Shown: positions 1 through 9,993, counted from the first letter of the stretch. The stretch is 34,499 nucleotides of DNA from Prototheca cutis (GCA_002897115.2 BCIH01000002.1:2210737-2245235), one strand, 5' to 3'. The notes: generated from the sequence alone by a model not told the origin. Program-made: numbers and translations.

Positions 1-27
1 GGGGGGGGGGGGGGGGGGGGGGGGGGG
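1..27. repeat. Poly-G run at the window edge
   Basis: The window opens with 27 consecutive G bases, inside what should be an intron of the NVL-like gene. Both N gaps in the window (1967-1968 and 19265) also abut long C runs. The run is therefore either a true homopolymer or an assembly edge effect, and its exact length should not be trusted. Confidence 0.8.
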
Positions 28-148
28 ATGATGCACACGGGGTGCTGGAGGCCGGTTTGTGAGGTGGGAACAGACTTGTGTGGGGACTGGGCAAGCCTGG
101 GGCAAGGGGCATTAGAATGACTGCCACCATGCCCTATTGTCCCTGCAG

Positions 149-2055
149 TGCATTGGAAGAGCGGGAGGACATGAAGGACGATGGCACGAGGGCTGGGCAG
201 CTGATCGGCGAGTCTGCTACAGCATCATTACCCAACAGCCAGCCCCATGGCGGCCCGGTGGATCCCCGGCAGCAGCAGCATCAGCCGGCGCAGCTGCAGC
301 GGCCTCTGACCCGGGTTGAGCTGGCTGGGCTGGCGATTACCATGGAGGACGTGGAGACAGCTGTATCAAAAGTCCAGCCGTCTGTCCGCCGCGAGGGCTT
401 TGCCACGGTTCCAGGGACAAGCTGGGAGGACGTCGGTGCATTGCAAGAGGTGCGGGCTGAGCGCCTGGGTGGTCGACAGCGGTGTTTTTTCAATGATGTC
501 GGGTTTAGCTGGCGTTTGTGTGGACGCATTGCATCCCTGGTGGTGTTGCCAGGGGAGAAGATACTCCACACCATGTAACCTAACCCCCCTTCCCAATCGC
601 TACCACAGGTCCGTGAGGAGCTGGAGTTTGCCATCACACAGCCCATCGCCAACCCCCAGATGTTTGTGGCCATGGGCTTGCAGCCGGGCGCAGGCGTCCT
701 GCTCTACGGCCCCCCAGGTGAGTTATTCAGTTGTCAGGGTGGGGGAGGATGGAATGTGGACCAGCGCTGCAGTTCTTCTTTTGAAATCTCCCAGTAACAA
801 CCCCTTTGTCGAAATTGAATCTCATCCCTCTCCAAAACACCAAAAAAATTCACATCCTCCACACAGGCTGTGGCAAGACGCTGGTGGCCAAGGCCGTGGC
901 TGCCGCGTCGGGCGCCAACTTCATCTCCATCAAGGGCCCGGAGCTGCTGAACAAGTACGTGGGCGAGAGCGAGCGGGCGGTGCGTGTGCTGTTTGCCCGT
1001 GCCGCAGCCGCCGCGCCCTGCGTCCTGTTCTTCGACGAGCTGGACGCGCTGGCCCCCCGTCGCGGAGGCGAGACCAGCCAGAGCAGCGAGCGTCTCGTCA
1101 ACCAGGTCCGACTCCGGCTATGGCTGGGCCGGTGCTTTGGGCCCCCTGGATTCTAGTTCCTTTTGCTTTGCCATTGGTCACGCTCTCTATTCCCTTGTGC
1201 CATCATCCCCTCCAACCCCACAATTCATGCCCCCGCTCACCAAAATATTTGAAACTCGACCGCAGCTGTTGACGGAGATGGACGGTGTGGACGGGAGAGC
1301 CGGGGTTTACCTCATCGCGGCCACCAACCGCCCTGACATCATCGACCCCGCGCTGCTGCGGCCGGGACGGCTGGACAAGATGCTCTATGTCCCGCTGCCA
1401 GACGGCGCAGGCAGGGCAAGCATCCTGGCCGCGCTGACCCGGGCAACGCCACTTGAGCCGGGCACGGACCTGGCGTCGCTCGCCGCATCACCACGGCTGG
1501 AGGGCTTTTCCGGCGCTGACTTGGCAGCCCTGGTGCGTGAAGCCTGTGTGGCCGCGCTCAAAGAACAACTGGCACGGTTCGGTGCCGACGGCCCGGGTGC
1601 AATCGGGCTGGCCAGTCCCAGAGAGCCGGCCCCACCGCCGGTGGTGCTGCCCAGGCATCTGGTAAAGGCCATGGAGACGGTGCAGCCGTCCGTTTCGCGT
1701 CGCGATCGAGCCATGTACGACCGTCTGCGCAACAGGCTGCGCAGTGCAAGAGGACACATCGTGCCAGAGGTGCGGGTGGTGGCTTCTTGGGGCCGGCCGA
1801 TGGCCGGGTGGGGCAGGCCTCTTCTCGATAGACCCGCCCAATATGTGGATCGTTCTGCCATTGAGGCTTCTCAAGATACATTATCCCTGCCAAGGGACGA
1901 ACAGCATGCGCTTTGCAGCAGCTTTCCGGAGGACCATGCCCATATCAATGCCCCCCCCCCCCCCCCNNCAACACACACACACACACGCGCAGGACGGAAA
2001 GGCCGACCCCGCCAAGGAGACTGGACACGCGGATGGACCTGAGCTGGCGACGTAG
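149..2055 (+). CDS. NVL: NVL/RIX7-type AAA ATPase, second AAA domain and C-terminus (5' partial)
   Basis: Nucleolar AAA ATPase of the NVL/Rix7 family, which remodels pre-60S ribosomal particles; this is the D2 half. Exons read as 149-449, 609-717, 867-1105, 1266-1769 and 1993-2055, giving 404 residues, and all junction phases agree. Visible motifs are the linker [10 protein letters not shown], a Walker A split across an intron (GPPGCGKT), the D2 signature [18 protein letters not shown], Walker [11 protein letters not shown], and the sensor/Arg-finger stretch [21 protein letters not shown] helical C-terminal lid follows ([17 protein letters not shown]). [18 protein letters not shown] plus the VQPS...REGF linker separates NVL from CDC48/p97. 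The first exon starts at an acceptor (ccctgcag, ending at 148), so the N-terminal region and D1 lie outside the window. The last intron holds a 16-base C run, two Ns and a CA repeat just before its acceptor. The last 20 residues are not conserved family sequence and rest on the splice model alone. Confidence 0.9.
1951..1986 (+). repeat. Poly-C run, two-base N gap and CA repeat in the last NVL intron
   Basis: Sixteen C bases (1951-1966) run into NN (1967-1968) and then a CA dinucleotide repeat to about 1986, a few bases before the acceptor at 1991-1992. The N pair marks an unresolved sequence length. The gap is intronic, so the coding model is not affected. Confidence 0.9.
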
Positions 2056-2406
2056 AAATCATTTCACTAGACTTGATAAAATCATGACCATTATTGCTGT
2101 TTTGCTATGGCCATGGGCATGAACATGTACAGCAGCGGACGGATCCCAGTCTTGGGAACCTTTCCGGAAGGAGGAATCGCGACCGGGATGCTGATGCGCG
2201 GGTGCCCAGGCCGGCTTGACCACGAACGCGGCAAAAGACGAGAACACATAAAGAGCTCGCCAGCACCATCGATACCGCGCAAACTCGCTTTAATGTGAAC
2301 GTATTTAGGATTCAAGAAGACCGATAGGGAGTCTTGCGCGCGTTTCCAGATCCCTTGTTAGCCACCTGTCAACTAACCCTGGTTCAAGCAGACCATCACT
2401 GACGAG
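2056..2406. other. Intergenic stretch between NVL and the small gene at 2407
   Basis: About 350 bases holding the 3' untranslated end of the NVL-like gene and the 5' leader of the next. I see no TGTAA signal after the NVL stop, no tRNA, and no convincing TATA box. The short open frames on either strand have no recognisable motif and unremarkable codon use, so I left them out. Confidence 0.5.
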
Positions 2407-2773
2407 ATGCCGTCGACGAGAGAGTTTGCTGCCCTCCGGCCCCTCATCACCAAGGTATAGTCACTGGGATTCATGTAGGGAACTGAAGGTGTCTTCCGCT
2501 CGGCATGTGGGCTTTGCTGCGTGCTCCGAGCCTGTAGGCCCCTCAGTGGCCCTAGCTTCGAGCCAGCACCGCCTCCCTTCGTATTTGCAGTACTTTGGAG
2601 CCTACAAGCCCAGTGCACCTGCTGGTAACGTGATGGATCGCGTAGAACGGGTGCTCGAACCTGGCGCGGGCCTGGTTGGAGTGCCTGCCCCACTGCCCAC
2701 CGAGGTCATTCTGGCGATGAAGCAGTTGTCCCATGTGGGCGCCGCTCCGAACCAGCGGGCAATGAGGATCTGA
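2407..2773 (+). CDS. Small unrecognised protein (76 aa), two exons
   Basis: I do not recognise this gene. The model joins 2407-2454 and 2591-2773. The donor is aag|gtatag and the acceptor atttgcag|tac, both phase 0, and the result is a 76-residue protein beginning MPSTREFAALRPLITK and ending in NQRAMRI. It has a basic N-terminus, a Pro/Val-rich middle (VGVPAPLPTEV) and no membrane segment. The reading frame is also open upstream of the ATG back to 2377, so an earlier exon joined through an acceptor near 2388-2391 is possible and the true start is uncertain. The small size and Arg/Ala-rich start would suit an organelle-targeted accessory subunit, but that is only a guess. It lies head to tail behind NVL and converges on the AAGAB-like gene. 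Confidence 0.45.
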
Positions 2774-3328
2774 AATGACTAGGACGCGATGCCCCGCGAC
2801 AAGAAAAGTCCTCCGTGTACATTCTCGGTCACATTCAAATGAATGTGCGCTTGTATGAAATTGACACCCTGATATTCTCGGCCAAGCTCACCTTGTGAGA
2901 GAGAGCGGCCCCTTCCCCCGCCGGGCCCAAAAACCCCCAGTGATCTCGTGCAGTCCTTTTTATTAACCTCTTTTTGCACTGTGTCTCTGCTGTGTACTCT
3001 TCCCTGGAATGGGAGCACGTGAAGCTCCCGTTTTCATTGCAGAGGATCCAACGAATGCCTTTAGAATCTAGCAATCATTTTACAGTTTGAACGGCCCGTC
3101 CCACCTCCCTCGACGGCCATGTGAAGAGTCTGAGTGGCAATGCGCGGCGCTCTAGAACCGCTGCACTCGCGGATTGCAATCACTGTGGGAGGTGGCTTGG
3201 TGCTCTGTGCGCAAGCAACAGCACATTCTAGCCCGACAGTGCTAAAAGAGTTTATTTTATTTGCTGAATCCCGGCACAAAGGACAATGGACCAGTTCAGT
3301 ACCACTGCATCATTGCAATACCAGAGCA
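2774..3328. other. Convergent 3' region between the small gene and AAGAB-like gene
   Basis: About 550 bases between two convergent stop codons. It should contain both 3' untranslated regions. A TGTAA pentamer on the minus strand (3080-3084) is a candidate polyadenylation signal for the AAGAB-like gene, about 245 bases past its stop. I see no RNA gene or mobile element here. Confidence 0.4.
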
Positions 3329-4503
3329 TCACTGCCCGGTCTGGGATCCCCCCGCAGCTTCATCCTCCTCAGAATCGCTTTGCGAGCGGCTGGACAGGTC
3401 GCTCGCCGACTCCCCCTCGCTGTCGTCGATCCCGAGCGTTTGCAGGAGGCCCAGGAGCGCCGCGCTCGCCGCCTCCCGCCGCTCCGCATAGGGCATGGCA
3501 GCCAGCCGCGCCCGCATTCCTGTGTGTTGGTGTGGATTTGTCATGAATTCATCAGGGGAGTTGTCATCGTCTTCCAAGTGCCACGGAGAGGCCAAGCACC
3601 CGGTGCAGCAGGCACAACATGGGCGAGACAAACAGCAGCCCCGCGGCTCATAATCAACAGCCCCACCCCGCCTCCCCTCTCCCCAATCGCACCTGCAAGG
3701 CCGACGAAGGCTTGGTCAAGGTCCCTGACCTGCTCATCCTCTGCTGCACTCAGCTGGCCCTCGACATCATCTTCCTTCAAAAACGGGTTGCCCTCTTCGA
3801 GGCTGGCCGCCAGGGGCTGGGACGCCGCCGGCGAAGAGCAGGGCGCCGAGACAGGACCATCCTCGACCGTTGCCGCCCTAAGTCCCGTGCTGGTGGTCGC
3901 GGCGGAGGTGGCGGCGGCCGCCTCCCGGTCTGGGCTCCTTGGCACACTCGCTGCAGGCGGCCTCCGTGGTTTCAACACCAGTCCTGGCCAGGTGTGGGCT
4001 TGCAGGGCTTCGTAGCACCGATCCAGGCCTTCACTGCCAGTGGTGCTGCGGTTGGCGCTGCCGGACCCGGCGGCAGCGCCGGCCTCACGGCCTCGTCGTG
4101 CCCGGGGCGCTGCCACGAGTTCGACCAGCTCGTCCACACACCATGTGCGGACCTCGGCCAGCTCTGGAGCGTCCTCCTCACAGTTTAGGACCACCAGCAG
4201 GCGCACGGCCTCGGCATCCACGGAGTGGGCCGCCCACCAGGCCCTCAGCGCCGGCAGCGCCTGGGCGGCTGGCTGCTGGTCCACGTCCATGACCATCACG
4301 GAGCCGTGGACCTGGCCGGGCACCGGGTCATGTACGTCCAAGATCTTCACACTAATATCGGCGTCGTAGTACTTGGTGCTCAGGGACCAGGAGTGCGTTC
4401 GCCGGGGGTCCAGGGGCTCCCGGCCCAGCAGGGTCTCCGCCAGTTCCACGGCGGGACCCACCAGAGGGCCCACAAACACCACCAACGCTTCGTGCATCGT
4501 CAT
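3329..4503 (-). CDS. AAGAB: AAGAB/p34-like alpha- and gamma-adaptin-binding protein
   Basis: Predicted cytosolic chaperone-like protein of the p34/AAGAB (yeast Irc6-related) family, which binds clathrin adaptor subunits during AP complex assembly. Exons are complement(3693..4503) and complement(3329..3519), giving 333 residues. The start is ATG at 4503. The N-terminal half is the degenerate Rab-like domain: a hydrophobic first strand (ALVVFVGPLVG), the family motif STKYYDADISVKIL, a strand near LLVVLNCEED, and WCVDELVEL, then SEGLDRCYEALQAHTW. An Ala/Ser/Pro-rich linker follows. The C-terminus (ARLAAMPYAERREAASAALL) matches the conserved p34 tail helix and ends in an acidic Ser/Glu/Asp stretch. 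The second exon was placed at acceptor cacacag|gaatg because it restores frame (phase 1) and the tail motif. The p34 domain as a whole supports the call; no single catalytic residue can be checked. Confidence 0.8.
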
Positions 4504-4757
4504 GATCCTAATTGTAAATGCATCCCTGTAAGCCAGAATGCCGCAGCGAGCGAGCCACTTGTACCGATCACAGGCCCATGAAGCCGCGCCAGATCCGGAA
4601 TCTGATCACTGGCCATCTCACGACCGCCGTGAGCAGTCGTGCGGTGTCGGCATGGCGAGCGCGAGATTCTCAGAGCTTGCTTCCACAATTTCCACATGTG
4701 TATTCTGCGTCACATCGCCATTTCTGAGACCGTGTCCTGGCGGGTAGAGATGACGAC

Positions 4758-5493
4758 ATGACGGTCACCATGAGCACGCCAGCATCGGTGGCCGGGCCGG
4801 GCCTGGAGCAGTCGTGCTTCACAGTGTTGCACGAAGACATTCCCGTGCACTTCCAGATCCTCACATTACCTAAGCAAATATACGTTTGGGTTGCCTGTGG
4901 CACTCCCAAGCTGGGCACCTTGTCAGCAGCCGCCCTCGTGCGCCAGGTAAATGGGTAGTGCCGGAGGGGCCTGGACCCCCCCCATGATTCAACATGATCG
5001 CTGCAACCACGTGCTGACACGTCCCACGCACGACCTGCCACCTCCAGAAAGCACACATGACGCACAATCACACACCAAACGCACGCATGCAGTCGGCCGA
5101 CCCTGCAGCCACGGCCCTCTTGGGCTGGTCTGCCAACGATGCGGAGCAATCCCTCGCCGCCAAGCTCTGTGCGTCTTGGGGGTGACTGCGTGTTTCTGTT
5201 GTCATGTGTGCTTTGTACATGCCACAGCTGCAGGTGCGCTGCATGGCAGTCATTGGGCGCAGCGTGCAAGGATTGATCGATTGGTCGGCGTCGTTTGTGC
5301 ACGTGATGCAGCAGCTCATGTCTTCTGAGAAATGAAATGTGTCCAGCCATGCTCCCCCCCTTGCCGCCCACCGCCTGCAGCCAAACACACGGGAAAAGCA
5401 GTGCTGCTGTCCCTCAATCTCCCGGCCCAAGGCGCGCTGGCAAGCGCCGTCGAGCGCGAGCTGCGGCAGTGCATCCCGCCGGCGGCGTGCTGA
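4758..5493 (+). CDS. PSMG4: Proteasome assembly chaperone 4 (PAC4/PSMG4)
   Basis: Predicted partner of PAC3 in early assembly of the 20S proteasome alpha ring. Exons 4758-4946, 5093-5168 and 5381-5493 encode 125 residues, close to the 123 of the human protein. The N-terminal beta strands read FTVLHEDIPVHFQILTL and KQIYVWVACGTPKLGTL, matching the family pattern in which a hydrophobic strand is followed by W-V-G/A-C/A-T-P. Exon 2 contains the TALLG element. The last exon gives KHTGKAVLLSLNLP and an AVERELRQC helix, equivalent to the NKQVFVSYNL and VENRIKEEM parts of the mammalian protein. The first ATG (4758) is used; a second in-frame ATG at 4770 is also possible. The upstream ATG at 4750 is followed at once by a stop. 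Confidence 0.87.
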
Positions 5494-5520
5494 CTTGCAC
5501 TCTTCGTTTGTACCTTCTGA

Positions 5521-5525
5521 TGTAA
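5521..5525 (+). terminator. TGTAA polyadenylation signal for PSMG4
   Basis: TGTAA lies 28 bases past the PSMG4 stop codon. TGTAA is the standard near-upstream polyadenylation element of chlorophyte algae, and its position close to a stop in a short intergenic space supports that use. Confidence 0.6.
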
Positions 5526-5615
5526 CGCCGACATGTTTGTTTGATGGCGATGACGATGCCGATGACGATATTCATGGAAGCCATCCGCGCAACCTAGCAT
5601 ATCATTGTCATCATA

Positions 5616-6828
5616 CTACCACTCCTCTGCTTCTTCCAGGGAGGGCCCATCGCCGTTGGACTCGGGGCCCCCGGCAACCATGCCTTGCTCGGCGAGCCAT
5701 TCCAGGGCGCTGGGTCTCCAAGCCGCGCCCAGAGCCTCCATGTCTGGCGTGGCGTCCGGGTTTTCCACCTCCACGACAACGTCCCGCGGGTCGGCCGCCA
5801 TGCCGCGCTGGGTGATGACGTCCCAGATCTCGCGGTGGGTGAACTCCCGGTAGGTGGGGTCGTTGGGATCGCCCGTAGACCGGCACCGCACGTCGCCTTG
5901 CCACTCGGCGCCGTGGCTGGCAGAGAACGCCCGCCGCACGGCCCGCTGGTCTCGGCGCCACGCCGCCTGCTCCGCCAGCCGCCGCAGCCGACCCTCGGCC
6001 CGCGCGCGCAGGTCCCATGCGTCGGGGCTCCACGCCGGCCGCGGCAGGTCGGGCACCTCGGCGTCCGCCGCCTCACGCCGGGCCCGGAGCTCGGCCAGGA
6101 GTCTGGCATCCTCGGCAGCGTCCCACGCCACCGTCGAGCACCGGCTCCAGGCATCGCCCTCCAACACCAAACGGATGTCTTCATCCGCCGACCAGCGCTG
6201 CAGGTCTGCCCAGGTGTGGAGCGTGGGCTTCTCGCAGTGCAGCAGCTGCGCGCCGTGGTTGACGACGGCCAGCCAGGGTCGCCAACTGGGGTAGGGGTGC
6301 CTGTTGCACGTTGGGGTTGACGAGAGGAGGTTGACTGGTATGGAGGTCCAAGCTCGTCGACAACAGAGGCTGGGCCACCACTGTGCGCCATCCCACACAC
6401 ACACACACACACACCCCTCCCAGCCCATCCCTGCCATACCTCTTCTCGTCCAAGTACCCAGACACACGCGCGATGATCTCCTCCTCCTCGGTCATCTCTC
6501 GCCAGGGCTCCTGCCAGGGGTCCCGGTCCTTGTATTCCTCCTGATTCTGGTCCTGCTTCTCCTCAGGAAGGGCACTGGCTTCCGGGAGAGGCGACCCGTC
6601 GATGGGTTTGATGAGGGCTGCCCTCATCATGGCTACGAAGTCCATGTCCGTGGGCTCGCGCTGCGCTGCGCGCAACCTCTGAACACGCCGTTCCCGCACT
6701 GCCCATCGCCTCAGAGGATATCTCGTGCTGCTACAGAATGGCTGTCTTTTCCGTATGGGCCTCGTCCATGGGCCAGGCATGCCCACGCCCGGCTGCCCTG
6801 GCAGCACGGAGTGTCCGGTGCCCGGCAT
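5616..6828 (-). CDS. Unrecognised acidic, tryptophan-rich protein (357 aa)
   Basis: I cannot name this protein. Exons are complement(6440..6828) and complement(5616..6300), with donor aagag|gtatgg and acceptor caacag|gcac in matching phase (2). The first 60 residues are Arg/Ser/Pro-rich and could be a plastid or mitochondrial transit peptide. Next come MDFVAMMRAALIKPIDGSPL and an acidic stretch (PWREMTEEEEIIARVSGYL). The exon junction then reads YPSWRPWLAVVNHGAQLL, followed by LHTWADLQRWSADEDIRLV, a long Arg/Ala/Glu helix region, and REFTHREIWDVITQRGM. Tryptophans are unusually frequent. The start at 6828 (caaaATGCCG) is preceded by a weak TATA-like element about 45 bases upstream; a second ATG lies 16 codons in. 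The gene shares a 658-base divergent promoter region with the FIH-like gene and converges on PSMG4 with only about 120 bases between stops. Confidence 0.7.
6394..6414 (+). repeat. CA/GT dinucleotide repeat in the intron of the 5616-6828 gene
   Basis: About ten CA units on the plus strand. On the transcribed strand this reads (GT)n and lies about 25 bases inside the 5' splice site. It is one example of the window-wide tendency for GT repeats near donors and CA repeats near acceptors. Confidence 0.9.
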
Positions 6829-6965
6829 TTTGTTGTCACGCTCGTCCCATGTTACATATGCGCGGCGTTCATTGTTATACCCTCGATATTATGAAAATCA
6901 CAGCTGCGACTGATGTCGTTTGCATGCCGGCCTTGGGGGGACTCGGCCAAAGGCGTCCTGTTTAT

Positions 6966-6984
6966 GTACCGTGCAGGGCAAAAA
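6966..6984 (+). repeat. Left arm of a perfect 19-bp inverted repeat
   Basis: The arm reads gtaccgtgcagggcaaaaa. Its exact reverse complement is at 7317-7335. The pair brackets most of the divergent promoter region. Confidence 0.9.
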
Positions 6985-7316
6985 TAATGCAACCAGCTCA
7001 GCCAGCAACAGCGTCACATCACCCGGGGGTCACTGGGCATCACTGATGGCTGTGAATTGTCACCCCCCACAGGGCAAGAGGAAGGTGGACTGCCTCAATG
7101 ATGGACCACCAAGTTGCAACAAGTGCCGTGCCAGGGGGTCAATGTCCAGGACTTTCTAAAGCCTCCTTGCACGACCTGTCCTGCCTTTCAAAAAGGAGCC
7201 CAACCCATTCTCTGAGCGGCATGGCCGGGGAATGTGGTCCAACAGGCATCTTGTTTGAAAAACATGCCCCTGCTGTGCAGGTGGGAGTGGACGATTCTCG
7301 AGAAGGCTTCATCATT

Positions 7317-7335
7317 TTTTTGCCCTGCACGGTAC
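7317..7335 (-). repeat. Right arm of a perfect 19-bp inverted repeat
   Basis: The arm reads tttttgccctgcacggtac on the plus strand, the exact reverse complement of 6966-6984. It lies about 75 bases upstream of the TATA box of the FIH-like gene. Two further T bases flank it, giving a seven-base T run. I see no flanking target-site duplication. Confidence 0.9.
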
Positions 7336-7411
7336 TCGGGGCCAACCCCCACACTCTGACCTGCCTTTGGATCGGAAACTTCGACAAAGTCACTTTCGAA
7401 CACCCGATTCG

Positions 7412-7418
7412 TATATAA
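7412..7418 (+). promoter_or_regulatory. TATA box of the FIH-like gene
   Basis: TATATAA lies 69 bases before the ATG at 7487, in a good context for a core promoter. Just downstream a short hairpin-forming repeat (aatacca...tggtatt, about 7426-7446) would fall near the transcript start or in the 5' leader. Confidence 0.55.
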
Positions 7419-7486
7419 TCAGGCCGAATACCATCTACTATGGTATTGAACGGAACCTAGAATATATTGGATTGGCAGGAGGCGCC

Positions 7487-9993
7487 ATGGACAGGGGCCG
7501 GGGGGCGAGCTCGAAAGGCAGGGGTATCGTGCGGCCGCGCAAGGCCAGTCAGGCCCAGCCAGACCTACGGCTGGCCGCAATATCCCAACTGTAAGCGTTT
7601 GCGGGGATGTGCGTGAGCATGCTGGACTTGATCTGTTGGCAAACCCGGCTGATGGGCTCCATCTTCCCTCGGTCAAACTGCCAGAGATGCTGAGCATGGC
7701 GAGGTGGCAGGGGATCCGCGGCCGCGCTGTTCCGACGCGATAGAGCAGGCGTGGTGTCCCTATGTCAATGCTACAGCGTCCAGGGAATGGTACGCCGGAG
7801 CCAAGCTGGTGGCAGAGCAGCAGCCTGTGCTCTTCAAGTCGGCGCCGCTGATGGCAGGCGGGGCAGAGACCGAGGCGCAGGGCCTGGACGCAGTGGTGCG
7901 TGGTATTGACTGACTGGTGGGATTTATCCGGTACTATGCTACTATCTGGACGCAATGGCATGTGTCAGCTTGTGTGAGTATGACCGTTGTCGAGGGCAGC
8001 GCTGCCCGTGCACTGCTACCTGTACAGTGTTGCAAGATAATGCTCATTCCTGATACAATCCTGCAGCCTCGGTGGGTGGAGACAGCACCCTGTGCCTGCA
8101 AGGTGTATGCCACGGATGCCAAGCCGGGGCGGCTGCTGGTCTGCGACGCTTCTAAGAATGCCCATGGCAGTTATTATCACGTCCGGGAGCCTGAAACAAG
8201 CACCCTCAACCTTTCGCCCACCGAATTCGTGACATGTGCGCGAAAGTGGAAGACCAAGCTCCTCGCACTCAAGGTACTGAGGGGCTGATCTGATGCAGTG
8301 GGTTTTCTTTGGACATGACTGGCGGAGCCAAACCTTTTCCTGGCAGAGCCATGTGGCAGTGTGCATGGGTCACAGTGAGAGACGCACGTCGCCAACATTC
8401 CCTGGGTGTAATCTTTCTTGGTGCAGGCTGCGTTTGCCCCCGGCATGGAGACCAAGGGCGACGGGGGCGTCGCCTCTGCCCAGGCGGCGCAGGACAGTCT
8501 CCCTCCAGACCTTCGGCGCCTGTTTGACTGGGAATGGCTCCGCGCCTGGGCGGCATCCCAGGGCTTCGGTTCCGTTGTCCGAACGGATGTGCTTGCTGGC
8601 GTGCGCGGCATCTTACTCCCAGCACAGTACGGCCCTCAAGACCGCCTGTTCTGCCAGGTGATGCGTTTTTCAACTTTCTTTTTTTGGGGGGGGGGGGGTC
8701 TTGGGATGGGAGAGAGAGGGGGGCCTAATGTGCTCTCTTTCCAAACTCGGGGCCCGCCCACTGAAAAGCCCAGCCTTTCCCGGATAAGAGAGCAGCAGCT
8801 GATCGATCGCGCTGTCCATAAAGCCACCCACTCGGCAGGCAGGCAGCCACCCAATCCTAAACCTGGGCATCGCAGGTGTCGGGGAGGTGCAGGGTGACGC
8901 TGTTTGACCCCAGACAGGCATTTGAAGGGCTGTATCCTTACCCGGTGCATCACGGATACGACACCTATGCCATGGTCAATCTGGAGCGGCCGGAGCTCGA
9001 CCGATGGCCCAAGTGTGCCAGTCTCCATGGAATCAAGGCGGTGCTGCACCCCGGAGATTGTTTGTTTGTCCCGGCATACTGGTGGGTGCGGCTGTTGTGT
9101 GTGTTGGGCGTGCTGCTGGAGGTTGCATTTGGTGAATGGTTGGCTTACGATCCAGCAGAGGCCTCGGGGCCAGATTTATTTTGAGCCCTGTATAAACTCA
9201 GTTTACGTGCATTGCGGAGACTACTCTCCATTGAACCCCCGCCATCCCGACTGCTGCCCATGAACGTGCCATCCAGGCCAGCACCCACTCCACCAATGCA
9301 CCCGCAATTCCTGTCCAGGACTGCGCAAGTGGAGCTGCTGGCCGCCGAAAGCACGACTGTCTCGATGTCCTTTGCCCAGGGTCAAAGGGCGCTGAGCCCC
9401 GGCGCCGCCGCGCTGCACCTTTCACGAGCGCTGGAGCATCGGGTGGCGGAGTCGGAGCCTCTGCCAGCGGTGCGCTGGCGGCTGCTGCGCATTGCCGGGG
9501 ACAAGCCGGTAGACTACAGGGAACTTGGCACGGTCAAGGGTTACAAGCGAGTTGTGATGGAGCAGGGGGTCCGTGACGATGTCGAGGCAGTCCTAGGCCC
9601 GGGGGCATGCGCCCCCTTTCTTCGGGCCATGTGCGACGGCAGACTGGAGCCCACACCTTGGCTCAATCAGGTACGCAGAGAGGGCCCAGCCATGAAGCAA
9701 TGCATGCAAGCTGGGCGGCATTGCATCTCTGTCATTGTGCATCGACCCCTCCCTCTTCAACAACGCCACGCTGCAGAACTTCAAGGAGACGCTGTACATC
9801 ACAGACAAGCCAATCAGGATCGAAGACGACCGCACCGAGGAGGAAAAAAAATACCCAGAACTTTTCCGCCAAAAGCTCCGAGGTGCATGTTTTTTTGAGG
9901 AGGTGGGTCTGTTCAGTGCTTGTATTCGGTGAAGAAAGGGCCGCATGGTGCGATAAGCCGCATCCTTCCTCAGGAATACAGCAACCCTGTTGA
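7487..9993 (+). CDS. FIH (HIF1AN)-family JmjC/cupin protein lacking its iron ligands
   Basis: Related to factor-inhibiting HIF, a JmjC 2-oxoglutarate dioxygenase. Exons: 7487-7590, 7685-7895, 8067-8273, 8427-8657, 8876-9081, 9319-9670, 9777-9882 and 9974-9993, about 478 residues. Family landmarks in order are LVAEQQPVLFKSAPLM, FDWEWLRAWAASQGFGSV, LLPAQYGPQDRLFCQ, LYPYPVHHGYD, LHPGDCLFVPAYW and the C-terminal DDVEAVLGPGACAPFLRAM, which matches the FIH dimerisation region. Where FIH has the ligands H-x-D (PAHYD), this protein has PAQYG. The third ligand region (YWWHH in FIH) is YWTAQ after splicing. The FIH 2-oxoglutarate contacts T196, K214 and N294 also appear replaced. The fold is therefore present but dioxygenase activity is unlikely. 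The start (gcgccATGG) follows a TATA box. The 3' end is uncertain: a different donor at 9903 gives a longer tail, open to 10417. Confidence 0.8.
8676..8698 (+). repeat. T/G homopolymer run just inside a 5' splice site
   Basis: A T-rich stretch followed by thirteen G bases sits about 20-40 bases after the donor at 8658 in the FIH-like gene. Similar G runs follow donors at 17724 and 22611. Confidence 0.85.

Larger units (their letters stand above)
6829..7486. other. Divergent promoter region, with no gene recognised
   Basis: 658 bases between two divergent start codons. It contains a perfect 19-base inverted repeat (see separate entries) with a roughly 330-base spacer, and a TATA box for the plus-strand gene. 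A short reading frame around 7070-7159 contains several Cys and Lys residues but no complete domain. I see no transposase, tRNA or other RNA gene. Confidence 0.5.

Noticed and set aside
7070..7159. A short plus-strand segment with several Cys and basic residues (KRKVDCLNDGPPSCNKCRARG), considered as a zinc cluster exon.
   Set aside because: The Cys spacing does not complete a known zinc finger or Zn2Cys6 cluster, the frame stops soon after, and it lies between the inverted-repeat arms with no partner exon.
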